Assembly (NCBI RefSeq): GCF_016862975.1
Contig: NZ_BONZ01000043.1
Span: 1 to 64,000, forward strand
DNA: 64,000 bases
Origin: Rugosimonospora africana
GTDB lineage: Bacteria > Actinomycetota > Actinomycetes > Mycobacteriales > Micromonosporaceae
Direction: 5' to 3'
The notes below the pieces were generated by a model. It was not told where the DNA came from. It ran no database searches and was given only the letters and a program-made list of their open reading frames with translations. Below, piece after piece: positions 14,798 to 22,162 of the stretch (position 1 is its first letter; every line of letters starts with the position of its first letter). The position numbers and the translations under genes were made by a program.

Positions 14798-15757
14798 TCA
14801 GCGGAACACGCGAATGATGTGCCGTACGTCGGCGACGAAGTCGCGCCGCTGGTCCCCGTGCGCGATCAGGCTCAGCAGCTCGCGCAGGTGCAGCAGAGGC
14901 GCCCGATCGCGCCAGCCGTCCGCGATCGGGCGCCGCTCGGCGTACGCGTCGAAGAACCGGTCGGGCACCCTGGCGCCGGGCCAGGCCAGCCCGACCCAGT
15001 ACAGCATGCTGAGATCGACCTCCGGCCAGGTGAACGACACGGCCGGGTCGATCAGTGCCGGGCGCCCGTCCGGGGTGGCCATGACGTTTGCCGGCGCCAG
15101 ATCGCCGTGCGTGATGGTCGCGGGCGCGGGCGGTATGAGCTGGGGGAGCCGTTGGCAGATCCGGTGCAGGCCGGCCCGGTCCTCGGCGGTGAGCGCCGCG
15201 TCGACCGGGGATTCCTTCAGGTACCGCAGGATGCGGTGCGTGGCATAGAACGCGTGCCCGTCCTCGTGCCACCCGTTCTCCTGGCGCAGCGAGCCCAGCC
15301 ACCCGTCGCGGTGCCAGCCGAAGCATGAGTCGGTCACGCCGTGGGTGGCGGCCAGCGCGTGGCCCGCCCGCTCCCAGAACCCGACGTCGTCGTGCGGTCT
15401 GGGAAGCAGGGACTGGAGGACGAGGGCGTGCGGTGTGACGGCGAGTACGTCGGGGATGACGAATCCGCCGGGGATGCGCAGCGCGGCCAACCCCTGCGCC
15501 TCCACCTCGAACAGATCGTCCGGCGCTGCCGTGCTGTCCAGCCCTCCGGGCTTGCCGAACGCCTTGACCACGACCGCCGACCCGTCCGGGCGGCGTACCC
15601 GCCACGCGGTGCTGTTGTCCCCACCGGCCAGCATCTCCGGTGACTGGTCCGGGTCGTCGCGCGGCGTCAGACGCGCCGAGCCGGACCGGTCGAAAGGTCC
15701 GGCACCGGTCAGTCCGGCGGCGGCCAGCGCCTCACGTACCGCGGGAAGGTCGGTCAC
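14798..15757 (-). CDS. Aminoglycoside phosphotransferase-fold kinase with in-frame palindromic insertion
   Basis: A 319-residue kinase of the APH/fructosamine-kinase-like fold. Nucleotide-binding Lys is in AVVVKAFGKPGG, the catalytic loop is ITHGDLAPANVMA (HGD-x-x-x-x-N), and LIDPAVSFTWPEVDLSML gives the metal-binding Asp. GWLGSLRQENGWHEDGHAFY resembles fructosamine kinases more than resistance enzymes. Residues about 27-43 (FDRSGSARLTPRDDPDQSP) are encoded by a 50-bp palindromic element found twice more in the window and lie where homologues pass straight to the glycine-rich LAGG loop. GTG 15757 has GGAGG about 8 bp upstream; an ATG six codons earlier is possible. Substrate unknown. Confidence 0.85.
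   Translation of the reverse strand: MTDLPAVREALAAAGLTGAGPFDRSGSARLTPRDDPDQSPEMLAGGDNSTAWRVRRPDGSAVVVKAFGKPGGLDSTAAPDDLFEVEAQGLAALRIPGGFVIPDVLAVTPHALVLQSLLPRPHDDVGFWERAGHALAATHGVTDSCFGWHRDGWLGSLRQENGWHEDGHAFYATHRILRYLKESPVDAALTAEDRAGLHRICQRLPQLIPPAPATITHGDLAPANVMATPDGRPALIDPAVSFTWPEVDLSMLYWVGLAWPGARVPDRFFDAYAERRPIADGWRDRAPLLHLRELLSLIAHGDQRRDFVADVRHIIRVFR
15642..15691 (-). repeat. 50-bp palindromic element, copy A (inside APH gene)
   Basis: On the minus strand it begins GACCGGTCCGGCTCGG and ends ACCCGGACCAGTC. It matches the copy at 36424-36473 in 47 of 50 positions. The ends pair with each other, and GCGTC-T-GACGC marks the centre. Compared with the other copies, the T9-A42 pair is C9-G42 here, so pairing is kept. 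It is read in frame as DRSGSARLTPR within the kinase. Confidence 0.85.
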
Positions 15758-15820
15758 CCGCCGATCCTCCCGCACCGCCGGAGCGGTGGTCGAGTTTCCG
15801 GGCGGTGTATCAGGGGACCG

Positions 15821-16672
15821 TCAGAGCATCCGGTCCGCGATGCCGGCGGTCTCGTCGGTCAGGGGCCGAGCGCCGGCGATGAAGTCGTCCAGCTCGGAGC
15901 CGTGGACCAGCTTGCCGCGGTCGCCCTCGGCGCGCCGCAGAACACCGGCGAGCCGCGACACCGGAAGGCCACCGGCTCGGGGCGACGCGGCCATCACGAT
16001 GTTGCCGAACCGGCGCCCGCGCAGCACACCCGGCTGGCCGATGACCGCGACGTCGGGGAACACCCGGCGCAGCGTGGCTGCCTGTACCCGGGACTGGGGC
16101 AGGCCGGGCAGGTCGGTCACGTTCAGCGCGTACAGCCCGGTGTCGGCCAACGCTTCGCGTACCGCGAAGGTGAACTCCACGGTCGCCACCTGAGCCGGCA
16201 TCTGGGCCGCCTGGTAGGCGTCGGCGATGACCAGGTCGTACCGGTCCCCGGGCGCCCTGTCGCGCAACGCCGCCCGGGCGTCCGCGACGCGCAGCTCGAT
16301 GTCCGCCGACTCCGGCAGTGGAACGATCCGGCGTACGGCTCCGGCCAGTTTCCCGTCCCGCTCGATCACCCGCTGCACCGACCCGGGCCGGGTCGCGGCC
16401 ACGTACCGGGGCAGGGTCAGCGCTCCGCCCCCCAGGTGCAGCGCCCGGATCGGGGCGTCGCGCGGGCCGACCACCTCGATGACGGCGGCGACCCGGCGGG
16501 CGTACTCGAATTCCAGAAACGCCGGCCGATCCAAGTCCACATAGGACTGAGCCACGCCGTCGACCAGCAGCGTCCAGGCACGCTCGCGCCTCGGGTCGGG
16601 GACGAACTCCGCGGTACCCAGGTCCACCGGCAGGACGATGCTGTCGCCGTTCGCCGGCCCGGTGGTCGCCAC
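15821..16672 (-). CDS. Spermidine-synthase-like fused methyltransferase fold
   Basis: A 283-residue protein of the spermidine synthase-like superfamily. The nucleotide-binding loop is ALHLGGGALTLPRY, the acidic residue after strand 2 is in VIERDGKL, DIELRVADARAAL supplies the next conserved Asp, and RYDLVIADAYQAAQMP is the catalytic-loop region. The N-terminal strand domain (AWTLLVDGVAQSYVDLDRP and FEYARR) is the substrate-lid part. In many actinomycetes this is called a fused MFS/spermidine synthase, but here no membrane helices are present, so polyamine synthesis is not assured. GTG 16672 has TACCGT about 10 bp before it and seems leaderless. Divergent from the beta-propeller gene. Confidence 0.85.
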   Translation of the reverse strand: MATTGPANGDSIVLPVDLGTAEFVPDPRRERAWTLLVDGVAQSYVDLDRPAFLEFEYARRVAAVIEVVGPRDAPIRALHLGGGALTLPRYVAATRPGSVQRVIERDGKLAGAVRRIVPLPESADIELRVADARAALRDRAPGDRYDLVIADAYQAAQMPAQVATVEFTFAVREALADTGLYALNVTDLPGLPQSRVQAATLRRVFPDVAVIGQPGVLRGRRFGNIVMAASPRAGGLPVSRLAGVLRRAEGDRGKLVHGSELDDFIAGARPLTDETAGIADRML

Positions 16673-16797
16673 ACGATCACGGTAACCGGTGTATGACCAG
16701 TGCGAACGGCCGGCCCCGGATATCGGACGGGGGACCGGAAACCGGGCAGCGGGGTAAAGTGCGGTTCCCGGGCAGTCACCGCGAGACGGGCGTGTCG

Positions 16798-18159
16798 ATG
16801 GCGGACGACGTGATCATCGATCTGGACTGGGAACCGCCGGCCCCGGCCGCCGGTCGACAGGCCGCGCGGCGCCCGGTACACCGCCTGCTGGTCGTCGCGA
16901 TCGCGGTGCTGTGCATGGCGGTGCTCGGCGGGGTCGAACCGGCTCCGCCGCGGATTGCCGCGGTGTTCGCGGTACCCATCGACGAGCGGCCGGCGATAGC
17001 GCTGACCACGGACACCATCGTGGTCGCAGAAGCCGCCGACACCTCGGGTGGCCGCACCCCGCGCGGCGTGGTGACCGCGTACGCGTTGCCCAGCGGCGCG
17101 CTGCGCTGGCGGAGCCTGCTTCCCAACGGGGTACGGGACCTGACCGCCCTGCCCGGGGCCGGGGTGGTGCTGGTCACCAGCGAATCGGACGGCGACGACG
17201 CGATGACCGTGCTGGACGTCCACGACGGCAGGACACTGTGGGCGAGCGGGTCCACGGTTGTGCTGGACGCCCCGCCGGGCAGCACCGAGGGGCTGCTGTT
17301 CGACGGCGGAAGCGGCGGTACCGCGACGGTCCGGTGGGCCGACCTGCGTACCGGCCGGGCCGTGTGGACCCGCTCCTGGTCCACCTCGGCGGACATACAG
17401 TTCAGCACCAACATCTGGCCCCCGGAATCGACCCGGCTGCTGATGCCCGCGGCGGACGGTACGGTCGACCTTGTCGAGGAGCGGACCGGGAAGGTGCTCG
17501 CCTCGGGGCGCTTGGGCGACACCGCGGCGCCGCCCCGGCACGACGGCCAGCCCGAGGGGGCCGACCCGACGGCGCCGCCCGGATCCGCCGGGACGTCTCC
17601 CACGGAGTCGGTCGTCGCCGGAGACCGGATCGTCGTGCTCCGCCCGTCCCCCCTCGGCCAACCGGGGCGGTTGGCCGCCTTCGACGCGTCCACATTCGCT
17701 CCACAGTGGACAGCCGATGCGCGGCCGGGGTACCTCGACGGAGCGTGCCGGCCGATGCTGTGCCTGTCCGGCGATCAGTTGACGGTGATGGATCCGGAGA
17801 CCGGACCGTTGTGGCGCAGCGGCCACTGGCAGGCCGCCGCGCGGTTGGACGACGCCCACCTGCTCACCTTCAGCGCGGACAACGACTCGGCAATGGTCGA
17901 CACGCGCACCGGCAGGGTGGTGGCGGACCTGTCCGACTGGAGGCCGGTCTTCGACCGGGACACCGGGCAGCTCCGACTGCTGCTGAGCACCACGTTGAGG
18001 CCGTACGGGGGATTCTGGCTCGCCGAGCTCGGGAGCGCCGGGGTGCGGCCACTCGGGTTCGTGCCGGCCGCCATCTTCGGTGACTGCCAGACCGCGGGCG
18101 ATCTGCTGGCCTGCGACACCCAGCGGGGCATCGTCCAGGTGTGGCGGTACCGGGACTGA
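16798..18159 (+). CDS. Membrane-anchored PQQ-like beta-propeller protein
   Basis: A 453-residue protein. The N-terminal 25 residues are acidic and cytoplasmic (ADDVIIDLDWEPPAP), then one hydrophobic helix (LLVVAIAVLCMAVLGGV) anchors an extracytoplasmic domain made of repeated blade motifs such as GALRWRSLLPNG, GRTLWASGS, GRAVWTRSWS, FAPQWTADARPG and GPLWRSGHWQ. These A-x-x-G-x-x-x-W motifs define PQQ/WD-like propellers that usually scaffold or sense at the cell surface; no cofactor ligands stand out. GTG 16792 and ATG 16798 are both possible starts. TAAAGT at about 16755-16760 may be the -10 box. No partner gene is obvious. Confidence 0.8.
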   Translation: MADDVIIDLDWEPPAPAAGRQAARRPVHRLLVVAIAVLCMAVLGGVEPAPPRIAAVFAVPIDERPAIALTTDTIVVAEAADTSGGRTPRGVVTAYALPSGALRWRSLLPNGVRDLTALPGAGVVLVTSESDGDDAMTVLDVHDGRTLWASGSTVVLDAPPGSTEGLLFDGGSGGTATVRWADLRTGRAVWTRSWSTSADIQFSTNIWPPESTRLLMPAADGTVDLVEERTGKVLASGRLGDTAAPPRHDGQPEGADPTAPPGSAGTSPTESVVAGDRIVVLRPSPLGQPGRLAAFDASTFAPQWTADARPGYLDGACRPMLCLSGDQLTVMDPETGPLWRSGHWQAAARLDDAHLLTFSADNDSAMVDTRTGRVVADLSDWRPVFDRDTGQLRLLLSTTLRPYGGFWLAELGSAGVRPLGFVPAAIFGDCQTAGDLLACDTQRGIVQVWRYRD

Positions 18160-18207
18160 TCCCGGGCGGCCCGCCGTCGCCGCCGGCCGCGACGCGCCTG
18201 CTCAGCC

Positions 18208-18237
18208 TTGACATGTGACTGAACGGTCACATATTTT
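18208..18237 (+). promoter_or_regulatory. Promoter with internal palindromic operator
   Basis: TTGACA (18208-18213) and TATTTT (18232-18237) with 18 bp between; in the spacer is ATGTGAC-TGAACG-GTCACAT (18213-18232), an inverted repeat with perfect 7-bp arms. A TetR- or ArsR-type repressor bound here would block the promoter. No such regulator gene adjoins it. Confidence 0.65.
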
Positions 18238-18270
18238 GGCGTCATCGGAATCGAGCTGGAGGACATAGTC

Positions 18271-18789
18271 ATGACTGACGCCATGCAGGCCGGCACGGTC
18301 ACCAGGACCGCACCGGTCACGCAGGTCTACCGCGTGTATATCCGGGCGACGCCCGAGCAGGTCTGGGACGCGATCATCAAACCGGAGTGGTCCGCGCTGT
18401 ACGGGTACCGCTGCGCGTCTGAGTACGAGTTGCGCGCGGGCGGGGCGTTCCGCGGGTACGCGAACGACGGGATGAAGGCGATGGGGGCGCCGGACGTGGC
18501 CGTCGACGGCGAGGTGATCGAGGCGGATCCGCCGCGGAAGCTGGTCCAGACCTGGCGGTTGGCCATGGCCCCGGAGGGCGTGGAGGAGGGCTTCACCCAC
18601 CTCACGTACGAGATCAAGTCCGGTGACGGTGGCGTCACGACGCTGACCGTGACCCACGATCTGACCGATGCGCCGAACACCGCCCTGCTGGTGGCCGGGG
18701 CCTTCGGCGAGAGCGCGGGCGGCGGCTGGAACTACGTGCTGAGCGACCTGAAGACGCTGCTGGAGACCGGCACGGCACTGTCCGGCTGA
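18271..18789 (+). CDS. SRPBCC (AHSA1-type) domain protein
   Basis: A 172-residue single-domain protein: VYRVYIRATPEQVWDAIIKP, ALYGYRCASEYELRAGGAFR, VDGEVIEADPPRKLVQTWR and GGVTTLTVTHDLTD are the strand-helix features of AHSA1-type SRPBCC proteins. Members of this group often sit beside an ArsR repressor and take part in stress or small-molecule handling; ligand unknown. GGAGGA stands about 8 bp before ATG 18271. The promoter carries a perfect 20-bp palindrome between its -35 and -10 boxes, so the gene is almost certainly repressor-controlled from elsewhere in the genome. A hairpin follows the stop. Confidence 0.88.
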   Translation: MTDAMQAGTVTRTAPVTQVYRVYIRATPEQVWDAIIKPEWSALYGYRCASEYELRAGGAFRGYANDGMKAMGAPDVAVDGEVIEADPPRKLVQTWRLAMAPEGVEEGFTHLTYEIKSGDGGVTTLTVTHDLTDAPNTALLVAGAFGESAGGGWNYVLSDLKTLLETGTALSG

Positions 18790-18796
18790 GCGCGCG

Positions 18797-20674
18797 TCAC
18801 GCGTGCGGGGCTCGGCTCATGCGGAGCCCCGCACGGCCGGGTCCGCTCACCCGGTTCTGGGCGGCCGGCGACGCGCTCAGCGCGCGCTGGATCGACTCGC
18901 GCTGTCCGGCACCGGTACCCTGCTCGGTCAGGTCGCGCAGGGTGATGACGTACCCCCGCACCATCCGGTCCTGGCGCAGGTCGCGGCAGCTCACCTCGAC
19001 CGTCATCAGGCTGCCGTCGGGGCGGGGGAGATGCCACCAGTCGCGCGCCCCGGCCGGCTGCGCCGTCCGGTGTGACGCCGACAGCGTGCGCTCGACCTGC
19101 TCGTGGTCGTCGGCGTGCACGATGTCCCACAGCGTCGTCAGCAGCGCAAGCTCCACGCCGAGGATGTCGGCGAGTGACGGGCTCGCGTACCGGACCCGGT
19201 GCTCCCGGTCGACGATCACCACCACGTCGATGCTGTTGCGGGTCAACGTGCGCAGGTACTCCTCGTTGGACCGGCGGTTGAACTCGTCGGTCAACGCGAT
19301 GCGCTCCAGCGCCAGCGACGCCTGTGTCGCCAACACCTCCACCGAGTCCTGGATCGCGGCCAGTTTCCGGTGCTCGCCGGCCACCAGCAGCGTCCCCAGG
19401 TCGGGATCGTCGAGGTCGCGCTGGTTCACGACGAGGCGGCAGGCCAGGGTCGCGGGAAGCTGGTGCAGGCGTTCCCGCAGGTCGGGGTGCAGGATCCGGG
19501 TGTTCAGCAGGCGAGTGTGCCGATCGCCCGCGCTCGGCAGCGGGTGCTGCCGGATGAGCCCGGCGACCGGGTCCGTCCCGGTACCCTCGGTGCCCTCCGG
19601 CGATGGATCGTGGACCGCGAGTACCACCGCATGGGCGAGCCCGGCGGGCATGAGTTCGCTGACCGCGGCGTGCACGGCGGCGCGGACCTCCTCGGTGTCG
19701 CCCGCGGCGACCAGCGTGCCGCACGCCCGGCGCAGGCGCCGCTCCCGGGCGACCGCCTGGCGATGCTGCCTCAGCGCCATGGCGAGCCGGGTGATCACCA
19801 GCGCGGCCATCACCGTCCAGGCGACCGCGATGACCACGCCGTCGTCCACCTGCCCGGTGGCCGCCTCGACCAGCAGGACGGCCGGCGGGATCGCCAACGA
19901 CAGGCCGAGCAGCACCATCCAGCGCAACGGAAGCTGAGAATTCCTCACGGCCGCCGGCTCGGTCAGGCGCACCATGGACGGTTGGAGCGCGGCCGCGCCC
20001 CAGCAGGCGTAGCCCAGCAGGTACCCGGCGTCTCCCGGGCCGCCCGCGCGCCAGCCGCCGCCGAGCGTGGCCAGGGCATACATCACGTCCGCCGTCAGCA
20101 AGGCGAACGCACCCGCGGCCAGCAGGATCATGGAGGCGTTACGGGGAGCGGCGGACACCAGCCGTACCGTCGTCACCAGGACCAGAAGGCCACCAAGCGC
20201 GTACGCGGCCAGCGTCGACCGGTCGACCGGATCGAGGTTGTCGGCGCCGAGGCTCGGTCCGATCAGGCACACCCAGGCCAGCAACGCGGCGGCGCAGGTG
20301 AACGTCAGCAGGTCGAGGGTGCGCGACCAGTCGACGAGCACGGCACGTGTCCTGACCATCTGGATGAGGCCGATCGTCAGCAGCGGGAACATCGCCAGGT
20401 AGCAGACGTCCGCGACGACCGGGGCGGCCGAGTGGACCCGTACGTCCGAGCCGAAGATCGTGTCGCCGACCGCCATGGCGAGGATCGCCGCGGCAATCAT
20501 CCACCAGGGCAGGGCGCGCACCGGGGCATGCCGCCGGGTGCCCACGACCACCGCGCCGGCGCTGCACAGACCGATCGCCGCCCAGCTGTACGCGGCCAGG
20601 CCGGGCGTGACGAACACGCTCGCTCCGAGTACGGCCATGAGCGCCGTGTATCCGGCGGTCCACCGGGTCGACAC
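18797..20674 (-). CDS. Membrane GAF-PAS sensor protein lacking GGDEF/EAL output
   Basis: A 625-residue protein. GTG 20674 has a near-perfect AAGGAGG 4 bp upstream, which rejects a longer N-terminus. Residues about 5-300 contain eight or nine hydrophobic helices forming a MASE-like sensor, then a coiled segment (RQHRQAVARERRLRRAC), a GAF-like region (about 325-470, with DPDLGTLLVAGEH) and a PAS domain (about 490-600: NSIDVVVIVDREHRVRYASP, DYVITLRDLTEQ-type end). Proteins with this layout normally continue into GGDEF and EAL domains that make and break cyclic di-GMP. Here the chain ends 28 residues after PAS in GRAGLRMSRAPHA, encoded by the terminator hairpin itself. It may be a truncated or output-less sensor. 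Confidence 0.8.
   Translation of the reverse strand: MSTRWTAGYTALMAVLGASVFVTPGLAAYSWAAIGLCSAGAVVVGTRRHAPVRALPWWMIAAAILAMAVGDTIFGSDVRVHSAAPVVADVCYLAMFPLLTIGLIQMVRTRAVLVDWSRTLDLLTFTCAAALLAWVCLIGPSLGADNLDPVDRSTLAAYALGGLLVLVTTVRLVSAAPRNASMILLAAGAFALLTADVMYALATLGGGWRAGGPGDAGYLLGYACWGAAALQPSMVRLTEPAAVRNSQLPLRWMVLLGLSLAIPPAVLLVEAATGQVDDGVVIAVAWTVMAALVITRLAMALRQHRQAVARERRLRRACGTLVAAGDTEEVRAAVHAAVSELMPAGLAHAVVLAVHDPSPEGTEGTGTDPVAGLIRQHPLPSAGDRHTRLLNTRILHPDLRERLHQLPATLACRLVVNQRDLDDPDLGTLLVAGEHRKLAAIQDSVEVLATQASLALERIALTDEFNRRSNEEYLRTLTRNSIDVVVIVDREHRVRYASPSLADILGVELALLTTLWDIVHADDHEQVERTLSASHRTAQPAGARDWWHLPRPDGSLMTVEVSCRDLRQDRMVRGYVITLRDLTEQGTGAGQRESIQRALSASPAAQNRVSGPGRAGLRMSRAPHA
18802..18835. terminator. 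Hairpin terminator inside the sensor gene's 3' end
   Basis: CGTGCGGGGCTC (18802-18813) and GAGCCCCGCACG (18824-18835) are a perfect 12-bp inverted repeat 13 bp after the SRPBCC stop. It overlaps the last codons of the convergent sensor gene. Confidence 0.65.
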
Positions 20675-20946
20675 GCAACCTCCTTCGAAGACGGTCCCCT
20701 TCGAGACGATGCCTCGTCCGGCACGCGTGGCCTGCGTCGTCGCAGGCACGGGCGGGAGGGTCTTGGGGTCGGCGAGCGGGTCGACCGCAGCACGATCACC
20801 CACGCCGTCGGCCATTCAACAAGCAGGGTGCCATATCGATGGGCGGTCATGGAACCGTCCGGACGTCGCCAACCGTCCACCGACCGGACGCCGTGGCCGC
20901 CCGACGGTCGTTGCTCACCACCGCCGGGCGGCCACCCGCCCCCGTT

Positions 20947-20977
20947 CCGGCCAGCCCGTACGTCGCGGGCTGGCCGG
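20947..20977 (-). terminator. Hairpin downstream of the tRNA array
   Basis: CCGGCCAGCCCG (20947-20958) and its complement (20966-20977) with a 7-nt loop, 55 bp past the 3' end of the last tRNA. The stretch 20675-20946 between this hairpin and the sensor start has no gene. Confidence 0.6.
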
Positions 20978-21031
20978 CCCCCGTACCGTGCGCTCCACAG
21001 CGGATGGCATCTACCCGGGCGAGCGATCGCG

Positions 21032-21105
21032 TGTCCCGACCTGGGATCGAACCAGGGGCCTCGGCCGTGTCGTGGCCGCGCTCGTACCGCCTGAGCTACC
21101 GGGAC
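21032..21105 (-). tRNA. tRNA-Val (GAC), atypical anticodon loop
   Basis: A 74-nt cloverleaf: acceptor GTCCCGG/TCGGGAC (one G-U), discriminator A; D stem GCTC/GAGC; anticodon stem CGGCC/GGCCG; T arm CCTGG-TTCGATC-CCAGG. The loop is ACGACAC, so the anticodon is GAC, but position 33 is C instead of the near-universal U. Last gene of the array; 3 bp from tRNA-Met. Confidence 0.8.
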
Positions 21106-21108
21106 TGG

Positions 21109-21182
21109 GAGCGGGACCGGGAATCGAACCCGGGACCTCTGGCGTATGAGACCAGCGCGCTTCCTTACTGCGCCATCCCGCA
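21109..21182 (-). tRNA. tRNA-Met (CAT), elongator-like
   Basis: D stem GCGC/GCGC; anticodon stem CTGGT/GCCAG with loop CTCATAC; T arm CCGGG-TTCGATT-CCCGG; acceptor TGCGGGA/TCCCGCT with a U-U mismatch at 1-72 and discriminator C. It lacks the three stacked G-C pairs of initiator tRNA in the anticodon stem, so elongator Met is favoured. The mismatch and discriminator are unusual. Confidence 0.8.
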
Positions 21183-21183
21183 G

Positions 21184-21258
21184 TCGGGCTGGCGGGATTT
21201 GAACCCGCGGCTTCTGCGTCCCGAACGCAGCGCGCTGACCAAGCTGCGCCACAGCCCG
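21184..21258 (-). tRNA. tRNA-Pro (CGG)
   Basis: A 75-nt cloverleaf: acceptor CGGGCTG/CAGCCCG perfectly paired, discriminator A; D stem GCGC/GCGC; anticodon stem CTGCG/CGCAG with loop TTCGGGA; T arm GCGGG-TTCAAAT-CCCGC. Its 3' end is 1 bp from the tRNA-Met 5' end. Confidence 0.9.
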
Positions 21259-21291
21259 TTGAGCCGGACCCGGCGTCTCCGCCGGTTCCCG

Positions 21292-21366
21292 CGGCCCCGG
21301 GAGGATTCGAACCTCCAACTGACACGGCTTCGTAAACCGTCGCTCTATCCATTGAGCTACAAGGCC
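21292..21366 (-). tRNA. tRNA-Arg (ACG)
   Basis: Acceptor GGCCTTG/CGGGGCC (two G-U pairs), discriminator G; D arm GCTC-AATGGATA-GAGC; anticodon stem ACGGT/GCCGT with loop TTACGAA; T arm GGAGG-TTCGAAT-CCTCC. A34 would be edited to inosine if used. Confidence 0.9.
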
Positions 21367-21371
21367 AAGCA

Positions 21372-21390
21372 TCGCCGGCAGCGCCGGCGA
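21372..21390. other. Hairpin upstream of tRNA-Arg
   Basis: TCGCCGGC-AGC-GCCGGCGA, perfect 8-bp arms, 5 bp upstream of tRNA-Arg. It could be a processing or pausing signal between the two tRNA blocks. Confidence 0.4.
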
Positions 21391-21569
21391 CTGGACGACG
21401 TGGCGGACGGGCCGACGGTCGCGGGAACCGCCGCTTGGCCCGGCCGATCGGCGCCGGGACCCGTCCGCCAACTCAGCGCGCGGTGAGGGCGGCCCACGGC
21501 GCGGCGTACGGGGTGGTCCGTAGCGTCATCCGTGTCTCGGCCGGCGTCCGGTCGCCTCTGCGCTGATTC

Positions 21570-21590
21570 GTGGCCGCCGCAGGCGGCCAC
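21570..21590 (-). terminator. Hairpin after the Pro-Ala-Glu tRNA block
   Basis: GTGGCCGCC-GCA-GGCGGCCAC, perfect 9-bp arms, 67 bp past the 3' end of tRNA-Glu in the direction of transcription. The 291-bp gap 21367-21657 that holds it contains no gene. Confidence 0.45.
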
Positions 21591-21657
21591 GGTATCTGTC
21601 TCGGCCGCCACTGCTTCCGGTGCGCGGCGGATCACCGCGTACCTCGGGGCGGCACCG

Positions 21658-21729
21658 TAGCGAGTAGGGGAGTCGAACCCCTGTCTCCGCGCTGAGAACG
21701 CGGCGGCCTGACCGCTAGCCGAACCCGCC
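21658..21729 (-). tRNA. tRNA-Glu (CTC)
   Basis: Acceptor GGCGGGT/ACTCGCT (two G-U), discriminator A; three-pair D stem GGC/GCC as usual for tRNA-Glu; anticodon stem CCGCG/CGCGG with loop TTCTCAG; T arm AGGGG-TTCGACT-CCCCT. Confidence 0.88.
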
Positions 21730-21730
21730 G

Positions 21731-21803
21731 TGGAGCTGCGGGGAGTCGAACCCCGGGCCTTCGGTCTGCCGAACCGACGCTCTACCTCCTGAGCTACAAC
21801 CCC
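21731..21803 (-). tRNA. tRNA-Ala (GGC), atypical anticodon loop
   Basis: Acceptor GGGGTTG/CAGCTCC gives the G3-U70 pair that defines alanine identity, discriminator A; D arm GCTC-AGGAGGTA-GAGC; anticodon stem TCGGT/ACCGA with loop TCGGCAG; T arm CGGGG-TTCGACT-CCCCG. Position 33 is C rather than U. It starts 1 bp from tRNA-Glu. Confidence 0.82.
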
Positions 21804-21808
21804 TCGCG

Positions 21809-21881
21809 TCCGGGGCCCGGGAATCGAACCCGGTGTGTCCTGGTCCCAAACCAGGCGGGTCAACCAGCTCCCTCGCCCCGG
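21809..21881 (-). tRNA. tRNA-Pro (TGG)
   Basis: Acceptor CCGGGGC/GCCCCGG perfectly paired, discriminator A; D arm GGG/CCC; anticodon stem CCTGG/CCAGG with loop TTTGGGA; T arm CCGGG-TTCGATT-CCCGG. First gene of the array, 5 bp before tRNA-Ala. The 228 bp upstream to 22109 has no recognised gene. Confidence 0.88.
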
Positions 21882-22109
21882 ATGCGTACAACCAGTCCGG
21901 CTCGGGGCGTGTGACCCGCGCGGCGATCCGGACCGCTTGCCCGTCGTCGGTATCCGTGGCGACGGGGCATCCTGTTGTGCCATCCACTGTGGAGTTTTCA
22001 ATATCCGCTGCCACGAGCGCTGCCGGGGCGCTGGAAATCTGGTGTGCGTGCGGCGGGCGCGCGCCATCGACTGAGGAAAGTGCGGGAACGTGCGTCCGGC
22101 CCGGGACGG

Positions 22110-22142
22110 AAAAGCCGCCCGTTCCGGATCCGGAAGGGCGGC
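22110..22142 (-). terminator. Rho-independent terminator after the small ORF
   Basis: On the minus strand, GCCGCCC-TTCCGG pairs across AT with CCGGAA-(C)-GGGCGGC (22114-22142, one bulge) and is followed by TTTT (22113-22110). It lies 21 bp after the stop of the 43-codon ORF. Confidence 0.75.
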
Positions 22143-22162
22143 GTCGACGCGATGCGTTCGCG

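Noticed and set aside
21032-21881. Integrated phage or plasmid carrying the tRNA array
   Set aside because: No integrase, phage or plasmid gene and no tRNA-derived direct repeat (att) was seen on either side within the window, so mobility is not claimed.
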